From Chloroflexota bacterium (GTDB lineage Bacteria; Chloroflexota; Anaerolineae; Anaerolineales; Villigracilaceae), in assembly GCA_024434165.1 (NCBI GenBank), contig QMIW01000002.1:1-64000 (forward strand): a stretch of DNA of 64,000 nucleotides. The letters run 5' to 3'. This document shows, piece after piece, positions 31,215-38,610 of the stretch. Numbering within the stretch: the first letter of the stretch is position 1; every line of letters starts with the position of its first letter. The translations under genes were made by a program, and so were the position numbers. The notes under the pieces are model-generated. The model made no database searches, was not told where the DNA came from, and saw only the letters and a list, made by a program, of their open reading frames with translations.

Positions 31215-32156
31215 ATGACACGAAAACTCATACTTGCTCTTTTGATTTTGCTGCAGGCGGGATGCAGTTCATTGACCCCGCCCGCATCATCCCCGACGCC
31301 GAGCCTGACTCCGCTCCCCCCGCCTTCGCCCACCCGGACGTTTACCCCCGCTCCCACAGCGACGGCGACTCGAGTCCCTGAAGTTGATCTTGGGGATATT
31401 TCCCTTCTCGTCGCGCTGGATGGATTCACGGTTTCCGTGCCGTACCCATACCTGCATGAGGTTCAAAACAACGTCATCATAATTTCAGACGAAGAGAGGT
31501 CTTTGACCATTTCGTTCGCGGGCGATGCGTACGATGCCTCCCAATCCCTGACCGATGTAATCGAAAGGTATCTGGCAAGCCTTGAACAACGCGGCGGAAA
31601 CTTCGAGACCTCCGAGCCGGCGGCGATCTCCATCAACGGTGTGGAAGGGATTTCTGTGGATGTGAAAGGGAAAATAGGCGACGTCCCCCTGCAAGGGATG
31701 GCTGTGGCGGTTTCCCCCTCTGCCGATTTTGTGCTGTTTGGGCTTGCCACCTCCAACCTGGGCAGCGATGCCGCAATTTGGGAGACCCAACACCGCGCCG
31801 TCTTCGAAGCGTTTCTCAAACGAATCGAGTTCGTGGATGCCGGCGTTGCCTGTCCCGTCTCCAGCGACCCGACCTATGGTTATTCGGAAACCAACCCAAT
31901 CCAGGTGGGAGGCGATATATTTGAAGGACCTTCCAGGGCGCAGGCTTATCTAAATCACTTGCGCGGACCCAACGGCGAAGCCCTCACATACGAAAGGGAG
32001 GGGTCCTTCCCCGGCAATGACACCATCCTGGATGCGTATCGGATTACGGGTCCCGGGATTGACGAAGTGCTTTATGTGGATCAGTACAACTTCTCGCCGC
32101 CGCAAGCGCCGGTCGGGTTTACCTGCTCGGGTGCATTTCCTCTTTCCCAACCTTAA
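31215..32156 (+). CDS. Lipoprotein of unknown function
   Basis: 313 aa from ATG 31215, preceded by CAGGAGGAAAGC. Lipobox LILLQAGC, then about 35 Pro/Thr/Ser-rich residues typical of this genome. The mature domain has beta strands (ISLLVALDGFTVSVPYPYLH) and then a PsbP- or lipoprotein-like part (ISINGVEGISVDVKGK). A C-terminal Cys pair (VACPVSS and FTCSG) may form a disulfide. I do not recognise the family. A strong terminator follows, so this is a single-gene unit. Confidence 0.65.
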   Translation: MTRKLILALLILLQAGCSSLTPPASSPTPSLTPLPPPSPTRTFTPAPTATATRVPEVDLGDISLLVALDGFTVSVPYPYLHEVQNNVIIISDEERSLTISFAGDAYDASQSLTDVIERYLASLEQRGGNFETSEPAAISINGVEGISVDVKGKIGDVPLQGMAVAVSPSADFVLFGLATSNLGSDAAIWETQHRAVFEAFLKRIEFVDAGVACPVSSDPTYGYSETNPIQVGGDIFEGPSRAQAYLNHLRGPNGEALTYEREGSFPGNDTILDAYRITGPGIDEVLYVDQYNFSPPQAPVGFTCSGAFPLSQP

Positions 32157-32160
32157 TGAA

Positions 32161-32198
32161 AGAACTCCGAGGTTTGAAAGCCTCGGAGTTCTGTTTTT
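32161..32198 (+). terminator. Terminator after the lipoprotein gene
   Basis: Stem AGAACTCCGAGG / CCTCGGAGTTCT with loop TTTGAAAG, followed by GTTTTT. Confidence 0.9.
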
Positions 32199-32206
32199 CG
32201 ATTAAA

Positions 32207-32358
32207 TAACCCGAGTTGCCACCTTGGTTTCAAGAGGCTTCCCTCACCCCAAACAAGGTTATATATTCTGGGATGACTTCCCCCTCTCCCATCGGGGCAG
32301 GGTGAGGGCTTTGGGCGGGGAACCTGGAAAATCTATTGGAAGGTGGCAACTTGAGTTA
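32207..32358 (+). repeat. MITE-like element, complete copy
   Basis: 152 bases with terminal inverted repeats TAACCCGAGTTGCCACCTT and TAACTCAAGTTGCCACCTT (17 of 19 alike). The interior is nearly identical to 1-136 in opposite orientation. No coding capacity. The right end supplies the TAA stop codon of lpdA (32356-32358). No unambiguous target-site duplication was found. It is probably mobilised by a transposase encoded elsewhere. Confidence 0.75.
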
Positions 32359-33756
32359 AATATGAATCGGCGTGCCGCTTGCGCCGTGCGCCGCCTCCAT
32401 GATCGCTTCGGAGAGTGTTGGGTGCGCATGGACGTTGCGCGCGATCTCGTGCGGGGTCAATTCCATCATGCGCGCGAGGGTCAGTTCGGGCAGCAGTTCG
32501 GTCACTTCGGGACCGATCATGTGTGCGCCCAAAATCTCGCCATACTTGGCGTCCATCACGATCTTCACGAAGCCCATGTAATCACCGAGACCAAGCGCTT
32601 TGCCGTTCGGCTGGAAGGGGAAGCGTCCGATCTTCACGTCGTAGCCGCGTTCCTTCGCCTGTGCCTCGGTGAGACCGAACGACGCCACCTGCGGATACGA
32701 ATACGTGGCGCGCGGCATCATTTCGTAATCGAGGGTGACCGTTTCCGCGCCTGCGATATTTTCCGCACAGACGATGCCCATTGCCGAGCCGACGTGCGCC
32801 AGCATCAGTTTGCCGGTCACATCGCCGATTGCCCAAATGCCGGGGACGTTGGTCTGCATCTTTTCATTCACTTCGATAAATCCGCGCTCGCTGATCTTCA
32901 CGCCTACTTCTTCGAGTCCCAGCCCTTTTGAGTTCGGACGGAAGCCGATGGCAACCAATGCCTGTTCCGCTTCGAGGACGGTTTCCTTTCCGTCCGCGGA
33001 TACCTTTACCTGCACCCCTGTCTTGGTCGCCTCGACCGATTCGACCTTGTGCCCCGTCAGGACGTTGATCTTTCGCTTCTTGAATTCCTTTTCGAGTTCC
33101 TTCGACACTTCTTCATCTTCGAGCGGAACCATGCGCGGCAGCATTTCCACGATGGTCACGTCCACGCCGTAGGCGCTCCAGATGGTGGAGAACTCCACGC
33201 CAATCGCGCCGGAGCCGATGACGATCACCGACTTGGGTAGTTTCTCCTGAAGGATCGCCTCCAGATACGTGACCACTTTTTCGCCGTCCACTTTCCATGC
33301 AGGCGGGACCATCGCGCTCGCACCCGTGGCGACGATGATATTCTTCGCCTTGAGTTCAGTCACCTTGCCGTCTTTATCGGTGACGCTGAGTGTATCCTTT
33401 GCCTTCAATTTCGCCTCGCCCATGAACACGGCAATATTGTTCTTCTTCATCAAGAAGCCAACGCCTTTGGTAAGCCGGTCGGAGTTCTGCCGCGAGCGCT
33501 TGACCGCCACGCCGTAATCCAGTTTCAGATTCTCGAACGAGAAGCCGAAATCCTTGCCGCGTTCGCGCAGGGTGTGCGCCACCTCTGCATTCTTGAGCAG
33601 GGATTTGGACGGGATGCACCCGACGTTCAAGCATACGCCGCCCATCCATTGCCTGTCCACAATTGCCACTTTCTGTTTCAACTGCGATGCGCGAATCGCC
33701 GCCACATACCCTGCGGGTCCCGCGCCGATCACAACGACATCGAAATTTTCTGCCAT
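32356..33756 (-). CDS. lpdA: Dihydrolipoyl dehydrogenase (E3)
   Basis: 466 aa from ATG 33756; the open frame further upstream crosses palindromes. FAD motif VVIGAGPAGYVAA, the redox pair C42-LNVG-C47 in GGVCLNVGCIPSKS, the NAD motif VIVIGSGAIGVEFSTIW, and the C-terminal dimer-face AHAHPTLSEAIMEA with catalytic His and Glu. It re-oxidises the lipoyl arm of E2 using NAD. It serves the 2-oxoacid dehydrogenase encoded by the E1 and E2 genes upstream on the same strand, but a hairpin at 33778-33813 and repeats suggest a separate transcript. Confidence 0.95.
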   Translation of the reverse strand: MAENFDVVVIGAGPAGYVAAIRASQLKQKVAIVDRQWMGGVCLNVGCIPSKSLLKNAEVAHTLRERGKDFGFSFENLKLDYGVAVKRSRQNSDRLTKGVGFLMKKNNIAVFMGEAKLKAKDTLSVTDKDGKVTELKAKNIIVATGASAMVPPAWKVDGEKVVTYLEAILQEKLPKSVIVIGSGAIGVEFSTIWSAYGVDVTIVEMLPRMVPLEDEEVSKELEKEFKKRKINVLTGHKVESVEATKTGVQVKVSADGKETVLEAEQALVAIGFRPNSKGLGLEEVGVKISERGFIEVNEKMQTNVPGIWAIGDVTGKLMLAHVGSAMGIVCAENIAGAETVTLDYEMMPRATYSYPQVASFGLTEAQAKERGYDVKIGRFPFQPNGKALGLGDYMGFVKIVMDAKYGEILGAHMIGPEVTELLPELTLARMMELTPHEIARNVHAHPTLSEAIMEAAHGASGTPIHI

Positions 33757-33777
33757 GAGAAATATTCTCCTGAATTT

Positions 33778-33813
33778 AAAAAGGTTAAGGGCGATTATAC
33801 CCTTAACCTTTTT
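33778..33813 (-). terminator. Hairpin between the methyltransferase and lpdA genes
   Basis: Stem AAAAAGGTTAAGGG / CCCTTAACCTTTTT with loop CGATTATA. It has A/T runs on both sides, so it can end transcription in either direction. It lies 22 bases upstream of lpdA. Confidence 0.7.
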
Positions 33814-33821
33814 GGCTTTTC

Positions 33822-33849
33822 GTAGAACAAGTCTATAGACTTGTTCTAC
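33822..33849. repeat. Perfect 28-base palindrome
   Basis: GTAGAACAAGTCTA joined to its exact reverse complement. A second half-copy (TCTATAGACTTGTTCTAC) occurs at 33923-33940. Confidence 0.75.
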
Positions 33850-33943
33850 TTCGTTGAGTGCTCCCTGCGCCGTGGACGGAGGCTGGAGCATAGATCACCG
33901 ATAGTTTTGCGCTACACTCAATTCTATAGACTTGTTCTACTTG

Positions 33944-34420
33944 TTACAGCCACCGCCTCACCCTGGACTTGTAGGCTGTGTACTCCTCTTTGAATTTTTT
34001 CTCCAGGTAAGCCTCTTCCTTTTCTATGACCAGCCGACTCATCGTCATGGCGAAGAACGGAGCGACGACCAGACCCCACAACGAACCGGAGTTGAGCGGA
34101 AAGCCGGCGACCATCAGAAAAAACCCGAGATAGATCGGGTTGCGCGTGAAGCGGTAGACCCCGCTTGTCACCAAAGCCCGGACCGAACCGTACAGGTCGA
34201 GGGTCATCCGCATCTTGCGGAATTCGAGATATGCGCCCACGCCGAGCATAAACCCGACGAACGTCAAACCCAAACCGATGTACCTTCCAACTGCCGTCAC
34301 ATCAAAGGGGATGGGGGCGAATCTTTGCAGGATCATTGTCACAACCAGATAGAACAATGCCACAAACGACGGGTGGATGTTTTTGTTGACCTGCGGGCTG
34401 TCTTTTTGCTTATCTGTCAT
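33944..34420 (-). CDS. Isoprenylcysteine carboxyl methyltransferase-like membrane protein
   Basis: 158 aa with four to five membrane helices. The C-terminal signature GVYRFTRNPIYLGFFLMVAGF and EKEEAYLEKKFKEEYTAYKSRVRRWL is that of the ICMT/PEMT family (SAM-binding RNP and Glu). It probably methylates a lipid or small hydrophobic compound; bacterial members are often uncharacterised. It lies between E2 and E3 genes of the dehydrogenase complex and is read in the same direction. Confidence 0.75.
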   Translation of the reverse strand: MTDKQKDSPQVNKNIHPSFVALFYLVVTMILQRFAPIPFDVTAVGRYIGLGLTFVGFMLGVGAYLEFRKMRMTLDLYGSVRALVTSGVYRFTRNPIYLGFFLMVAGFPLNSGSLWGLVVAPFFAMTMSRLVIEKEEAYLEKKFKEEYTAYKSRVRRWL

Positions 34421-34474
34421 ACGCTTCCTTCACTGCCTCATAGCCTGGCATCTGAAACCTGAAACCTGAAACTT

Positions 34475-35686
34475 CTACACCCAATTCTCCAGCGTTTCCT
34501 TGACCTTTGCCAAAAACCAATCCGCCGATGCGCCGTCGAGGATGCGGTGATCGAATACAAACGAGAGATACACCATCGGGCGAATCGCAATCGCGTCATC
34601 TATTACCACCACCCGCTTTTGCATCGCTCCCACGCCGAGAATGCCCGCCTGCGGCTGGTTGATGACCGGAAAGGCAAACAGCGATCCGCTGACGCCGTGG
34701 TTGGTAAGCGTGAACGTGCCGCCCTTCACTTCATCTGGCTGCAATTTCTTCGCGCGGGCGCGGTTGGCAAGGTCATTGACCGCGCGTGCCATCGCCAGCA
34801 GAGACAGGTCTTCTGCCTTCTTGATGACCGGCACGATCAAACCGTCTTCACCCAGCGAAACCGCCATGCCGAGATTGACGTTCTTATGAACGAGCAAGCC
34901 TTCATCTGTCCACGAGGAGTTGACGATCGGATAGGCTTTCAAGCCCGCCACGATTGCCATCATGAAATACGCCGTGAACGTGAGGTTGACCCCATCGCGC
35001 TCGAACGCGGCTTTATTCGCGGCGCGATGCTTTGACACGCGGCTCATATCCGCTTCCATCACCGTCAACACATGCGGGGAGGTATGCTTGGACTCGACCA
35101 TGTGCACCGCGATCTGCTTGCGGATGGTGGTGTGTTTGATCAGGGTTCCAGGTTGCAGGTTGGAAGGTTGAAGGTTTGCAGGGCTTGGCTTTTGACCTTC
35201 AACCTTTGACTTGCGACCTTCAATGAACGCCAGCACATCGTTCTTCGTAATCCGCCCGTTCAACCCCGTGCCGGTGACCTGGGACAAATCCACGCCATGC
35301 TCGGCGGCAATGCGGGCGACGACAGGGGAGATGAAACCCAAATCGGTCGAAGGTCGCAGGTTCAAGGTCGCAGGCTTGGCTTCTGGCCTTTGACTTTCGA
35401 CTTTTGACTCGGTCATTGCTGGAGCACTTGAAACATCCACCGATTCCCCCGGTTGACCGATAATTGCCAAAAGTTCCCCGACCTTCGCAGGCGAGCCTTC
35501 CTGCGCGATGATCTTCAACACCGTTCCCGTTGCTGGGGCGGGGATTTCGGTATCCACCTTGTCGGTATTCACTTCAAGCAGCGGCTCCAACTCCTTGATC
35601 GAGTCGCCTTCCTGCTTGAGCCATTTCGTGACGGTGACTTCATCCACCCCTTCGCCGAGCCGGGGAACGAATACTTTGGTTGCCAT
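34475..35686 (-). CDS. 2-oxoacid dehydrogenase acyltransferase (E2)
   Basis: 403 aa. The lipoyl domain (1-77) has Lys43 in NTDKVD. The E1/E3-binding domain is at about 118-155 (ISPVVARIAAEHGVDLSQV), followed by the catalytic domain with FVFDHRILDGASADWF near the C-terminus. The complex should convert a branched-chain 2-oxoacid, pyruvate or similar to acyl-CoA. The two linkers (about 85-113 and 158-187) translate DNA words of the intergenic repeat type: AGGTTGCAGGTTGGAAGGTT and their reverse complement. They are long and low in sequence constraint, so insertion in frame would be tolerated. Confidence 0.92.
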   Translation of the reverse strand: MATKVFVPRLGEGVDEVTVTKWLKQEGDSIKELEPLLEVNTDKVDTEIPAPATGTVLKIIAQEGSPAKVGELLAIIGQPGESVDVSSAPAMTESKVESQRPEAKPATLNLRPSTDLGFISPVVARIAAEHGVDLSQVTGTGLNGRITKNDVLAFIEGRKSKVEGQKPSPANLQPSNLQPGTLIKHTTIRKQIAVHMVESKHTSPHVLTVMEADMSRVSKHRAANKAAFERDGVNLTFTAYFMMAIVAGLKAYPIVNSSWTDEGLLVHKNVNLGMAVSLGEDGLIVPVIKKAEDLSLLAMARAVNDLANRARAKKLQPDEVKGGTFTLTNHGVSGSLFAFPVINQPQAGILGVGAMQKRVVVIDDAIAIRPMVYLSFVFDHRILDGASADWFLAKVKETLENWV

Positions 35687-35707
35687 AAAATCTCCAGTTG
35701 GTAGTTG

Positions 35708-36082
35708 TCAGTTGGTGGTTGGTAGTGTGTTGATAAGCGCATAAAGTTTCTTGCGTAAGTTCTGAATTTGCTCATCCATCGGGGCAATATCATCTTTGCC
35801 CAAATATCCAAATTCTTGAGCTAGTACAAGTTGTGTATCTACTTCAGCTAATGAACCTAATGCAATATGTAAGAACCTCTTGAAATCTCCCGGCGATTTC
35901 CTGGCTTGACCTTCTGCAATGTTCGAAGGGACTGAAACAACGGCTCGCCGGAGTTGGTCAGCAAGGGCGTAGGTTTCATGCTTGGGAAATTTCCCGGTAA
36001 GTTGATAGACTTCTTTTGCGAGTTTTATCGCATCTTGCCAAACGATCAACTCACGATAATTTCTTGCAGATACCTTTTCCAT
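35708..36082 (-). CDS. Four-helix-bundle protein (S23/IVP-type)
   Basis: 124 aa. Helical with the pattern YRELIVWQDAIKLAKEVYQL, LADQLRRAVVSVPSNIAEG and FLHIALGSLAEVDTQLVLA, which is the four-helix-bundle family first seen as an intervening sequence inside 23S rRNA genes. Copies are common in Chloroflexota, Bacteroidetes and Spirochaetes at scattered loci, suggesting mobility. Here it splits E1 from E2 of a dehydrogenase operon. A second member lies at 63221. Confidence 0.8.
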   Translation of the reverse strand: MEKVSARNYRELIVWQDAIKLAKEVYQLTGKFPKHETYALADQLRRAVVSVPSNIAEGQARKSPGDFKRFLHIALGSLAEVDTQLVLAQEFGYLGKDDIAPMDEQIQNLRKKLYALINTLPTTN

Positions 36083-36115
36083 GTGACCTCGCTGTCAACA
36101 ACCAACTATCAACCG

Positions 36116-38530
36116 TCAACTGAACAGCGGATACGCTGTTGGGTCTACCTCATTCATCATGTCATACACCGCATCAAACACCGTTTCAGGATTCGGCTTC
36201 GACCAGTAATCGCCGTCGCTTCCATACGCTGGACGATGCGCCTTAGCCGACAGCGTGCGCGCAGGCGAGTCCAAATGGAAATACCCGCCCTGCTTCTCGA
36301 TGACTTCCTGCATCATGTACGCCGTCGCGCCGCCGGGGACGTCTTCATCCACGAACAAAATGCGGTTGGTCTTTTTCAGCGACTCGACGATTCTTCCGTG
36401 AATATCGAACGGCATCAGCGTTTGTACGTCAATCACTTCCACGTCAATGCCGGCTTTCGATAATTTCTCCGCGGCATCCATCACGATGCGGCAGCACGCG
36501 CCGTAGGTGACGATGGTGACGTCTTTTCCTTCGCGCAGAATCTCAGGCACGCCCAACGGCACGGTAATTTCGCCGATGTTATCGGGCAGGCGTTCCTTCA
36601 CGCGGTAGCCGTTCAACACCTCGACCACAATCCCGGGTTCGTCGGCTTTCAGGAGTGTGTTATAAAACCCGGCGGCGCGGGTCATATCGCGCGGGACGAG
36701 CACATACATGCCGCGCACCAAATTCAAAATGCCAGACATCGGCGAGCCTGCATGCCACACCCCCTCCAAACGATGACCGCGCGTGCGCACGATGACTGGC
36801 GCCTTTTGCCCGCCGGCAGTGCGCCAGTGCAGGGTCGCCAGATCGTCGCTCATGATTTGCAGGGCATACAGCACATAATCGAGATATTGAATCTCCGCGA
36901 TGGGTCGCAGCCCGCGCATTGCCATGCCAATCGCCTGCCCCAAGATCGTCGCCTCGCGGATGCCCGTATCCGTCACGCGATATTCGCCATACTTTTCCTG
37001 CATTCCCTTGAAGCCCTGGTTCACGTCGCCGAGTTTGCCCACATCTTCACCGAAAGCAATGAGGCGGGGTTCACGCGCAAGCGCGGCGTCGAACGCGGCG
37101 TTGATCACTTCAAAGCCGAACATCGTCGGGGACGAATCCGAATAGGCGGGCTTCACCTCCTCCACCTTCATCGCCGTGCCCGAATACAAGTGCGAGCCGT
37201 ACCGCTCCAAATTCACTTTATCGTTCTCATGCTTCCATTGGATGAGAACCTGCTTGACGGGATTTGACTCATCCCTGAGGATGCGCAGCGCTTCATGCGC
37301 GGTGATGTGGATATCCCGCCTCGTATACGACGGGAGATTTGCCAGCCGGTCCCTGAGCATTCGCAACTCTGACGCATGACTCGACGAGCCTGCGATCTCT
37401 TCGAGCATGTCCATCACCTGGCTGCGCTCCTCGGTGATGGGGGAGAGATACGCCTCCCACGCCGCTTTGCGGAATCCTTCCACGGCTTCGTAATCCGCTT
37501 TCTCAAGGGAATCAAGCTCGGGTCCGGAAACGATGCGGTGCTCGATCATCCACTCGCGCATCTTCCTGAGTCCGTCGAATTCCTCCTCCCACTTGAGCCG
37601 CTCTGGAGTCTTGTATCGTTCGTGACTCCCCGATGTGCTGTGACCCTGCGGCTGGGTCACGTCAATCACATGCACCAGCGCAGGGATGTGATATTCGCGC
37701 GCCACCTCGGCGGCGGTTTGATAGGTTTCGAGCAGGGCGGGGTAATCCCACGCGCGGACGGTGTAGAGGTCGTAGCCGCGCATGCAATCTTCGTCGGGAC
37801 AGGGGTCGCGCTGGAAGCCGCTCAGGATGGCGCCGATATTCTCCTTGACCATCTGGAATTGATTGGGGACGGAGATGCCGTAGCCGTCGTCGTACACGGT
37901 GATGATGGCGGGCGCGTGCAGCACGCCGATGGCGTTGACCGATTCCCAAAACAGACCTTCGGCGGTCGAGGCGTTGCCGATGGTGGCAAAGGTGACTTCA
38001 CTGCCGTTGATGGAAAAGTCCTTGAATTCCTGCAGTTCCCTGAGTTTGCGGTAGACGACCGATGCGTATGCCAGCCCCACCGCGCGCGGCATTTGCGAAC
38101 CGGTGGGGGATATGTCTGAGGCGGTGTTGTACATCTGCGTTTGCGGACGCCACAACCCGTTCGGATACAAATTGCGTGAGGCGAAGTGTGCGTTCATCTG
38201 CCTGCCGCCGCTGGCGGGGTCGTAGGTGATGTCGCTGTGCGCGTACAACTGGGCAAAAAATTCCTGGATGCTCATCGCGCCAAGCATGAACATCCAGGTC
38301 TGGTCGCGGTAATAGCCGGAACGCCAGTCGCCTTTGCGGAAGGCGCGCGCGATGGCAAGTTGGGCGATCTCCTTGCCGTCTCCGAAGATGCCGAATTTCG
38401 CCTTGCCGCTCAAGACTTCTCTTCTGCCGATGAGCGAAGCCTGCCTGCTTTGATAGGCAAGGCGGTAATCCTTGATGATCTCTTCTTTCTCGAGGGGAAG
38501 CGCAATCGTACCCTTCTTTTTACCGGGCAT
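36116..38530 (-). CDS. 2-oxoacid dehydrogenase E1, fused alpha and beta subunits
   Basis: 804 aa from ATG 38530; the frame is open to 38593. The alpha part (about 20-400) has the thiamine-diphosphate motif around TIGNASTAEGLFWESVNAIG and the YDDGYGISVP loop. The beta part (about 460-800) has LIAFGEDVGKLGDVNQGF and the C-terminal FVDEDVPGGATAYM. Fused alpha-beta E1 is a known variant of branched-chain 2-oxoacid dehydrogenase and related complexes. It decarboxylates a 2-oxoacid and passes the acyl group to E2. The substrate is not certain. First gene of the operon, divergent from 38611. Confidence 0.88.
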   Translation of the reverse strand: MPGKKKGTIALPLEKEEIIKDYRLAYQSRQASLIGRREVLSGKAKFGIFGDGKEIAQLAIARAFRKGDWRSGYYRDQTWMFMLGAMSIQEFFAQLYAHSDITYDPASGGRQMNAHFASRNLYPNGLWRPQTQMYNTASDISPTGSQMPRAVGLAYASVVYRKLRELQEFKDFSINGSEVTFATIGNASTAEGLFWESVNAIGVLHAPAIITVYDDGYGISVPNQFQMVKENIGAILSGFQRDPCPDEDCMRGYDLYTVRAWDYPALLETYQTAAEVAREYHIPALVHVIDVTQPQGHSTSGSHERYKTPERLKWEEEFDGLRKMREWMIEHRIVSGPELDSLEKADYEAVEGFRKAAWEAYLSPITEERSQVMDMLEEIAGSSSHASELRMLRDRLANLPSYTRRDIHITAHEALRILRDESNPVKQVLIQWKHENDKVNLERYGSHLYSGTAMKVEEVKPAYSDSSPTMFGFEVINAAFDAALAREPRLIAFGEDVGKLGDVNQGFKGMQEKYGEYRVTDTGIREATILGQAIGMAMRGLRPIAEIQYLDYVLYALQIMSDDLATLHWRTAGGQKAPVIVRTRGHRLEGVWHAGSPMSGILNLVRGMYVLVPRDMTRAAGFYNTLLKADEPGIVVEVLNGYRVKERLPDNIGEITVPLGVPEILREGKDVTIVTYGACCRIVMDAAEKLSKAGIDVEVIDVQTLMPFDIHGRIVESLKKTNRILFVDEDVPGGATAYMMQEVIEKQGGYFHLDSPARTLSAKAHRPAYGSDGDYWSKPNPETVFDAVYDMMNEVDPTAYPLFS

Positions 38531-38558
38531 GAACTCTCTCCTGAGTTGTGATGGGGGG

Positions 38559-38564
38559 ATTATA
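38559..38564 (-). promoter_or_regulatory. -10 box (TATAAT) of the E1 gene
   Basis: On the minus strand TATAAT lies 28 bases upstream of the E1 ATG. The ribosome binding site is CAGGAGAGAG. No firm -35. Confidence 0.5.
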
Positions 38565-38610
38565 ACAAACTCATTTATGATAAGATAAATCAATTTTTAC
38601 AGTCGAAGGA

